From: an uncultured Odoribacter sp.
GTDB lineage: Bacteria; Bacteroidota; Bacteroidia; Bacteroidales; Marinifilaceae
NCBI GenBank assembly: GCA_905204385.1
Contig: CAJKZL010000042.1
Coordinates: 1-12,543 of the forward strand
Length of the DNA stretch: 12,543 nt
Reading direction: 5' to 3'
Positions 8,699 to 12,543 of the stretch are shown here, piece after piece; position 1 is the first letter of the stretch, and each line of letters starts with the position of its first letter. Made by a program: the position numbers and the translations under genes. The notes below the pieces were generated by a model. The model saw only the letters and a program-made list of their open reading frames with translations, was not told the DNA's origin and searched no databases.

Positions 8699-8705
8699 AC
8701 TTTTG
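8698..8705 (+). promoter_or_regulatory. Candidate antisense promoter -7 box (TACTTTTG)
   Basis: On the plus strand the bases are TACTTTTG, a perfect TAnnTTTG match, starting at the base that pairs with the first base of the susC start codon. No good TTTG is seen 19-21 bases upstream, so the -33 half is weak. It points toward the hairpin at 8743-8776 and would start a transcript of about 70 bases. An octamer with two free positions can occur by chance; the pairing with a downstream terminator is what makes it worth listing. Confidence 0.35.
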
Positions 8706-8710
8706 TAATC

Positions 8711-8781
8711 GGTTAAATTTTACATTGTTAATAATTGACCCTGGGACCGGAAAATGTTGGCGCAGGCTCCGGTCCTTTTTA
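8711..8781 (+). ncRNA. Predicted antisense small RNA opposite the susC leader
   Basis: A short plus-strand transcript is predicted from the TACTTTTG box at 8698-8705 (start near 8711) to the T-run after the hairpin at 8743-8776. It would be about 70 bases and fully complementary to the fecR-susC intergenic leader. Antisense RNAs of this size and place, opposite susC leaders, are known in Bacteroides (DonS and related PUL-linked RNAs), where they lower expression of the transporter genes. There is no expression evidence here and the ends are estimates. Confidence 0.35.
8743..8780 (+). terminator. Hairpin with T-run between fecR and susC, terminator-like on the plus strand
   Basis: GGACCGG (8744-8750) pairs with CCGGTCC (8769-8775), extended by an A-T pair inside and a G-T pair outside, with a loop of about 16 bases. 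On the plus strand it is followed by TTTTTATTT, as in an intrinsic terminator. On the minus strand the hairpin is followed by CAGGGTCAATT, with no T-run, so it should not stop the fecR-susC message. It could there act as a leader structure or processing site. The T-run overlaps the fecR stop codon (8779-8781). Confidence 0.55.
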
Positions 8782-9942
8782 TTTCCAATCCAGGAAAACT
8801 ACATTTTCCCGGCGTTCGATTTTAATTTTATTGACCAATTCGATGACCTGCAGCAAGGTATCGATATGCTCATACCTTCCCAGATTGGCAGAAAGCCTTA
8901 GGTCCTTGACGGACTCCTGCCGGTAGCGGACCTCCATGGAATACCAGCGTGCGAGCATCCGCATCACATCTTCCAGCCGTTGGTTCTTAAAGACAAACAT
9001 ACCGTCGGTCCATCCGGTATACAAACGGACTTCTACTTGCTGGACGACCGATTCTCCCGTGGATTTATCCAACCGATACTGCTGGGAAGGAACAAGATCG
9101 ATCGCTTCTCCAGCGTCTTGTCCGGGCAAAACCTGAACTCGGCCCGATACCAGCGTCGTCGCTATAAGCGAGTCTTTCCGGTAGGACATCACATTAAAAC
9201 GAGTTCCCGTCACACGGACATCCATCCGGTCGGTTTCCACGATAAAAGGCCACTCCGTCGCTTTCTCCACTTCGAAAAAAGCTTCTCCGTCCAAATATAC
9301 CCTGCGTTCGTTCCCGGCAAAAGCTACCGGAAAACGGAATTCACTTTCACAGTTCAAATGTACCCGCGTCCCATCCGATAAATTCACGATATAATCGGCA
9401 CCGGCAGGTATTTTCAGCGTATTGTAAACCAACTGCAAAGTATCGGAAAGCAGGGAAGAATGCTGCCCATATGCCAGTAAACGATTGCTATCGTTGGTGA
9501 TCCACACCCCATTTTGTTCCTGCACTTCCACCACATTATTCTCTAACCGGATGCTATGACCGTCGGCGAGAATTAATTCCGCACTCCTTCTTCCTGTATA
9601 GCTGTGAGAAAGCTGCAATTGTTCCGGCGCAGTTTTTTTCAAAAAAAGAAGGGCAGGCAAACCGATCGATAGCACCATGCAAGCGGCTATCAAGCAAACC
9701 TTTCGATATCTCACACCTTTCTGTACCGCAATCTTTTGCGCAAAACGCCCGTATTCTGTCTTTACCTTAAAATTTCCCCTGTCTTCTTTCCGGAAATAAG
9801 CTTCCCGTTGTCCCTGTATTAATTCGAACAACTCCCGATGATCATCCCGGCTCAACCATTCGATAAATTCCTCCTCCGTCAGAAGTTCCGGTTGTTCAAA
9901 ATGAGCGATGACATATTCGATCTCCTTTTCACTCCAATCCAT
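8779..9942 (-). CDS. FecR-family anti-sigma factor / signal transducer
   Basis: This 387-residue inner-membrane protein should hold the ECF sigma factor encoded upstream and pass on the signal from the STN domain of the SusC encoded downstream. The cytoplasmic N-terminus spans about 1-80 (MDWSEKEIEYVIAHFEQPEL). One membrane span is at about 82-101. The periplasmic FecR core at about 175-275 has the signatures LKIPAGADYIVNLSDGTRVH and YLDGEAFFEVEK, then FIVETDRMDVRVTGTRFNV. The C-terminal DUF4974/secretin-like domain spans about 315-385 (MFVFKNQRLEDVMRMLARWY). This is the full usual architecture and length. It starts 127 bases after the sigma stop; that AT-rich gap holds the shared CACCC element but no other gene. 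The position between sigma and susC is the standard order for Bacteroidota trans-envelope regulated PUL-like operons. Confidence 0.94.
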   Translation of the reverse strand: MDWSEKEIEYVIAHFEQPELLTEEEFIEWLSRDDHRELFELIQGQREAYFRKEDRGNFKVKTEYGRFAQKIAVQKGVRYRKVCLIAACMVLSIGLPALLFLKKTAPEQLQLSHSYTGRRSAELILADGHSIRLENNVVEVQEQNGVWITNDSNRLLAYGQHSSLLSDTLQLVYNTLKIPAGADYIVNLSDGTRVHLNCESEFRFPVAFAGNERRVYLDGEAFFEVEKATEWPFIVETDRMDVRVTGTRFNVMSYRKDSLIATTLVSGRVQVLPGQDAGEAIDLVPSQQYRLDKSTGESVVQQVEVRLYTGWTDGMFVFKNQRLEDVMRMLARWYSMEVRYRQESVKDLRLSANLGRYEHIDTLLQVIELVNKIKIERRENVVFLDWK

Positions 9943-9983
9943 GACCTATCATTTTTTAGTTTCATATACACAGGGAAAAGGCT

Positions 9984-10010
9984 GAAATGGGTGAGAAAAA
10001 AGAATATATT
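9984..10010 (-). promoter_or_regulatory. T-rich/CACCC element upstream of the central fecR gene
   Basis: The minus strand reads ATATTCTTTTTTCTCACCC followed by ATTTC. CACCC is at 9989-9993, 47 bases before the fecR ATG. It matches the block at 604-626 upstream of the other fecR gene in base content, order and distance. Upstream of it lies a short AT-only palindrome-like stretch (TTAATATATATTAA). A regulatory role is inferred only from the repeat of the arrangement. Confidence 0.3.
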
Positions 10011-10069
10011 TTAATATATATTAACACACAACCCCAAAGTCAGGGAAGAGATTTAAAGAAGATAATCTA

Positions 10070-10642
10070 TTAAAAACAGAAGTTTTTTCTGGACCGGTAA
10101 AGCATCACCATCAATAAAGAAGCCGGAAACTCCTTCCGCAGGATTTTTAAACCGGTTGACAGATGGGTTTTTACAGTATTGACAGAGATGTCCAATAACT
10201 CTGCTATTTCTTTGTATTTCCTGCATTCCATAAAGCACAGATACATCACTTCGCCACAGCGACCCGGCAAATGCTCCATTCTGTCGACGATACGCCGGAT
10301 TAATTCCTCATGTTCCCGATCATTGGCGTCGAAGTAGTGTTTTCCCGTTTCCCACTGCAATCGTTCATGTCGTAATTTCACCTTTAAATGGGCCAGATAG
10401 TTCAGGCAGGAATTTCGGGTAAGACTTAAAAAATAAGGGTAGACAGAACAGGTGAAATCGATTTCCTCGCGCCGTTTCCAAACCGATAAAAACACATCGT
10501 GAACGATATCCTTCGCCACTTCTTCGTCGCTTAAAAAGCTCATTGCATAAAAGCACAGGGGCTTGAAATGCTGTTTAAACAACATTTCGAACCGTTTGCT
10601 TAATTCCAGATCACTCGGACTCTTCGGGGAAACCACTTTCAT
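10070..10642 (-). CDS. ECF-type RNA polymerase sigma-70 factor of the central operon
   Basis: This 190-residue ECF sigma factor should activate the fecR-susC-susD operon that follows it. Region 2 is at about 18-58, including AKDIVHDVFLSVWKRREE; region 4 is at about 123-172, with KYKEIAELLDISVNTVKTHL as the helix-turn-helix. A hydrophobic C-terminal tail (ASLLMVMLY) parallels that of the other sigma factor in the window. The frame is open up to an ATG at 10709-10711, but I start at the ATG at 10640-10642 (MKVVSPKSPS). The longer reading would run through a perfect TATATTTG promoter box (10660-10667) and half of a terminator hairpin, and its extra residues do not resemble the family. It is related to, but clearly different from, the sigma factor at 651-1226, so each probably has its own regulon. 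Confidence 0.92.
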   Translation of the reverse strand: MKVVSPKSPSDLELSKRFEMLFKQHFKPLCFYAMSFLSDEEVAKDIVHDVFLSVWKRREEIDFTCSVYPYFLSLTRNSCLNYLAHLKVKLRHERLQWETGKHYFDANDREHEELIRRIVDRMEHLPGRCGEVMYLCFMECRKYKEIAELLDISVNTVKTHLSTGLKILRKEFPASLLMVMLYRSRKNFCF

Positions 10643-10659
10643 GACACAGCTATTCCCCG

Positions 10660-10667
10660 CAAATATA
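10660..10667 (-). promoter_or_regulatory. Predicted -7 promoter box (TATATTTG) of the central sigma gene
   Basis: The minus strand reads TATATTTG followed by CGG, a perfect Bacteroidales -7 box, 17 bases upstream of the ATG at 10642. The expected -33 region falls in the T-run and stem of the terminator just upstream, and no clean TTTG is present there. The same octamer precedes the other sigma gene. It fixes the start codon choice for this gene. Confidence 0.5.
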
Positions 10668-10672
10668 GGATA

Positions 10673-10722
10673 AATAAAAGAAAAGAACATACTCTTCGCA
10701 TCGATTAACAAAGAGTATGTTC
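10673..10722 (-). terminator. Rho-independent terminator of the upstream (tlpA-like) operon
   Basis: A perfect 12-bp inverted repeat, GAACATACTCTT (10685-10696) and AAGAGTATGTTC (10711-10722), is separated by a 14-base loop. On the minus strand the second arm runs directly into TTTTCTTTTATTT. It lies about 60 bases after the stop of the TlpA-like gene. Its T-run leads straight into the promoter of the next sigma gene. Confidence 0.85.
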
Positions 10723-10782
10723 CTTCATCCGATCATTGCAGACCTTTACAAAGCGGCCAACAGTCGCTCCTCCTTCGCCGGA

Positions 10783-11883
10783 TCACTGCGGAAAAACAGC
10801 TTCGAGCTTCCGGGTTAATTCCTCCCCGCGAATATTGACAGCTTCGATTTTCCCTTCCGGATTCAGTAAAAAAAGATGGGGAATTACGGTGACTCCAAAT
10901 TCTTTGGCCACCTTTCCATCCCGGTCACAGACATGAATCCAAGGTGTCTGAACTTCCAGTATGGCATTTTTCCAATGATCGGTAATCTGGTCGATACTCA
11001 CTCCGAAAACTTCGAAGCCTTGGGGTCGATATTTCCGGTAGAGTTCCAGCACATGCTTGCCTTCTCTGCGGCAAGGGCCGCACCAGGACGCCCAAAAATC
11101 CACCAAAACCCATTTTCCTTTCAGTTCGTCCAGCGAACGCAGATTACCCGATCGATCGGTCAACCGAATATCTCCGAATTTCTGGCCGACGGCCTGCTTG
11201 CGCACCAACTCCCTACGGGCTAACATCAGCCGGTAGTCGTTATTTTGTTCCAACCCCTGCCCCAGAGAAGTGATCACCGAATCGATGTCGTGAAACTGCA
11301 TACGATGGATCTGATTGGCCCGATACCAGCAGGCAGCCACATACTTATTATCCGGCGCAGTTAAAAAATCGGCTTTCTGTTGCTTGCGGGCTTCGGTGGC
11401 AGCCTTGAAAGCTTTTGTCGCAGCAGCGACTTTTTCCCGGTTCTTCGTTTCAAAAGAAGCCTGGTATAATTTCGCCATCCGTTCCTCCTCCTCGGCCAGA
11501 CGGCGCTCTTCCCTCAGATAATGCCCCCATTTCTCATTATTAGGCGTACCCTCGACCGTGGCATAGTATATCGACTGTTTATCCGCATCGATTTTTATCT
11601 TTCCCGGTTCAAGGAATACGACCAGCTTACCCCTTTCCCGATTGAAGTGCAGATTCACCGACTGGATGCCCTGCGCGAGGTTCCCTTCGAAACGAAATTT
11701 CCCGTTTTCGATGCGTGCGCTATCCAACAACCGGTCTCCCTGCTCGGTCTTTTGCTTCATCCATACCCATCCGGAATCGATTCCCCGAATGGTCCCGTCG
11801 ATGATATATTTGTCCGTCCGACGAGCCCACACCGGATTCGACAGCACAATAAAAGTCATTAAAATAAAAATTGTCTTGATCAT
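10783..11883 (-). CDS. TlpA/AhpC-TSA-family thiol-disulfide oxidoreductase with N-terminal DUF4369 domain
   Basis: This exported thioredoxin-fold protein of 366 residues probably reduces or rearranges disulfides in the periplasm. A signal peptide (MIKTIFILMTFIVLSNPVWA) comes first, without a lipobox cysteine. A DUF4369-like beta domain spans about 25-110 (YIIDGTIRGIDSGWVWM). A charged helical segment spans about 115-175, rich in Glu, Lys and Arg. The thioredoxin/TlpA domain spans about 234-366. Its active site is FWASWCGPC, with Cys268 and Cys271, and the cis-proline loop is VTVIPHLFLL (Pro335). All catalytic features are present and the length is normal for the Bacteroidota family. It starts 10 bases after the stop of the PKD-like protein gene and is followed by a terminator, so it is the last gene of that operon. 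The physiological partner is unknown; co-expression with a SusC/D-type operon suggests it acts on the imported substrate or on exported operon proteins. Confidence 0.92.
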   Translation of the reverse strand: MIKTIFILMTFIVLSNPVWARRTDKYIIDGTIRGIDSGWVWMKQKTEQGDRLLDSARIENGKFRFEGNLAQGIQSVNLHFNRERGKLVVFLEPGKIKIDADKQSIYYATVEGTPNNEKWGHYLREERRLAEEEERMAKLYQASFETKNREKVAAATKAFKAATEARKQQKADFLTAPDNKYVAACWYRANQIHRMQFHDIDSVITSLGQGLEQNNDYRLMLARRELVRKQAVGQKFGDIRLTDRSGNLRSLDELKGKWVLVDFWASWCGPCRREGKHVLELYRKYRPQGFEVFGVSIDQITDHWKNAILEVQTPWIHVCDRDGKVAKEFGVTVIPHLFLLNPEGKIEAVNIRGEELTRKLEAVFPQ

Positions 11884-11893
11884 GATCCTCTCC

Positions 11894-12217
11894 TTATTTT
11901 TGTGTATAGACGATATCTACCGGACGGCCGAAATGAGTATAGGGTTCCGGCTCTTCGAATTTCTCTTCCCAGCTAGTGGGAATCTGATAAAAACGGACAT
12001 TTCCATTCAGTTCCGAAGAGCTTAAATCGATGCTTCCCACCACTAATTGCCCCTGGATTTTAGCATCCGAACTAAGCCCTGTGAAAATGTGAAACTTCAA
12101 GAAGGTAACGCTCTCGTCTTCCAGTGCTATCGGAGTAGCGGAATGACCGTTCATATCATACTGATACACTCTGTTGCCCACCGAATAATACAACCAGTTG
12201 GAAGCAGGGTACCGGAA
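11894..12217 (-). CDS. PKD-like family lipoprotein, C-terminal fragment (cut at the junction)
   Basis: This is the C-terminal part (about 108 codons) of a paralogue of the protein at 1471-3060. The conserved pieces are YYSVGNRVYQYDMNG, then VTFLKFHIF, LVVGSIDLSS, VRFYQIP and the final YTHFGRPVDIVY, each aligning in order with the paralogue's tail. The first ORF-finder start would be a TTG at 12191-12193, but similarity continues upstream (YPASNW against HATQPY in the paralogue) to about 12209. In frame, codons run on to 12217 and then hit a TAA at 12221-12223. The true gene should have several hundred more codons upstream; they are replaced by unrelated plus-strand coding sequence. It is 10 bases upstream of the TlpA-like gene, in the same operon. 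A real genomic truncation is possible, but an assembly join is more likely. Confidence 0.8.
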   Translation of the reverse strand, partial: FRYPASNWLYYSVGNRVYQYDMNGHSATPIALEDESVTFLKFHIFTGLSSDAKIQGQLVVGSIDLSSSELNGNVRFYQIPTSWEEKFEEPEPYTHFGRPVDIVYTQK

Positions 12218-12543
12218 ATTTTATGTAAAGCCTATGTTTGTCCGCGGGATTGAGGAGGCAAAAGTCGCGCTGGAGTCCCCTTACGGCACTATTGTCTCTC
12301 ACTGGAGCTGCCGGGACGGAAAGATCCAGATGGAAATCCATGTTCCGGCAAATACATCCGCAGTAATTTATCTACCGGAAAAGGAAGGATGCGAAGAAGT
12401 CGGAGCAGGGGTCTGGATCTATGAATATGAGACGAAGACCAGTCTGAAGGAACTGAAGTTCACTAAGGCCAGCACACTAAGAGAGATCCTGCACGCGTCA
12501 CTGGGACTACAGATGCTGGAGCAGATTGAACCGGAGCTTGTAC
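12201..12543 (+). CDS. Alpha-L-rhamnosidase-like (GH78) C-terminal fragment, from a different source organism
   Basis: The plus strand is open in one frame from 12189 to the window end, with no stop and no start. From about 12201 it reads EAGYRKFYVKPMFVRGIEEA, then ESPYGTIVSHWSCRDGK, then IHVPANTSAVIYLPE, ending in a further linker (STLREILHASLGLQMLEQIE). This is the pattern of the C-terminal beta-sandwich of family 78 alpha-L-rhamnosidases (GYxxxxVxPxF, SxYGxIxSxW, VPANTxAxVxLP), enzymes that remove terminal rhamnose from plant glycans and flavonoid glycosides. The catalytic (alpha/alpha)6 barrel would be upstream and is absent, so no activity can be claimed. Frequent CTG, AAG, GAG and ATC codons and the protein style suggest a Firmicutes (Lachnospiraceae-like) gene, unlike its neighbours. 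Family confidence is moderate because only about 110 residues are visible. Confidence 0.65.
12205..12217. other. Probable chimeric or rearrangement junction
   Basis: To the left, the minus strand encodes the PKD-like fragment. To the right, the plus strand encodes an unrelated rhamnosidase-like fragment. Both readings make sense through the same few bases around GCAGGGTACCGG (12205-12216), as expected when two molecules are joined at a short shared sequence. No insertion-sequence end, tRNA or target duplication is visible. Confidence 0.6.

Noticed and set aside
10003..10022. AT-only palindrome-like stretch between the central sigma and fecR genes, considered as a terminator or origin-like element
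   Set aside because: The stem has no GC pairs and no T-run at a terminator position, and termination between sigma and fecR would break a functional operon; noted only as AT-rich DNA.
10709..10711. ATG at 10709-10711 as the start of the central sigma factor
   Set aside because: The extra 23 codons would cover the predicted promoter box and part of the terminator stem and do not resemble sigma N-termini; the ATG at 10640-10642 fits better.
12191..12193. TTG at 12191-12193 as the start of a complete small gene ending at 11894
   Set aside because: Similarity to the full-length paralogue continues upstream of this codon and there is no signal peptide; it is the middle of a truncated gene.
1..12543. 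Search by eye for CRISPR arrays, tRNA genes, insertion-sequence ends and long direct repeats
   Set aside because: No regularly spaced repeats, cloverleaf-like segments, transposase frames or terminal inverted repeats were recognised; short hairpins found are explained as terminators.

Overview
The window looks like a stretch of a gut Bacteroidota (order Bacteroidales) chromosome, probably close to the Odoribacter/Butyricimonas type. The evidence is the dense run of ECF sigma factor, FecR anti-sigma, STN-domain SusC, SusD and small lipoprotein genes, and the TATATTTG promoter hexamers that match the Bacteroidales -7 consensus TAnnTTTG. The last ~330 bases are different: they encode, on the other strand, the C-terminal end of a protein resembling a GH78 alpha-L-rhamnosidase, with Firmicutes-like codon choice. 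They are probably not contiguous with the rest.

Layout. All Bacteroidota genes read on the minus strand, from right to left. (A) 12217-10783: the tail of one SusC/D-type operon, consisting of the C-terminal ~108 codons of a PKD-like lipoprotein (cut off by the junction near 12205-12217) followed by a DUF4369/TlpA-family thiol-disulfide oxidoreductase and a strong terminator at 10673-10722. (B) 10642-1471: a full trans-envelope regulated uptake operon, in order ECF sigma factor, FecR anti-sigma factor, SusC with STN signalling domain, SusD, DUF4843 lipoprotein and PKD-like lipoprotein, ended by a terminator at 1413-1442. (C) 1226-1: the start of a third such locus, an ECF sigma factor and a FecR protein that runs off the left edge.

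How the genes work together. In operon B, SusC and SusD form an outer-membrane pedal-bin importer. The STN domain at the SusC N-terminus should contact FecR in the periplasm when substrate is transported, and FecR then releases or activates the ECF sigma factor to transcribe the transporter genes. The two accessory lipoproteins are of unknown biochemical function. No glycoside hydrolase, sulfatase or peptidase is encoded in the Bacteroidota part, so the substrate cannot be read from the window.

Points of interest: a plausible antisense small RNA opposite the susC leader (perfect TAnnTTTG box at 8698-8705, hairpin plus T-run at 8743-8780), resembling the DonS-type PUL antisense RNAs; an in-frame TAA that splits the DUF4843 gene while the rest of its C-terminus stays open in the same frame; an atypical lipobox in the following PKD-like protein; a terminator whose T-run merges into the promoter of the next operon; a shared pyrimidine/CACCC element at the same distance upstream of both fecR genes; and the chimeric-looking junction at the right end.
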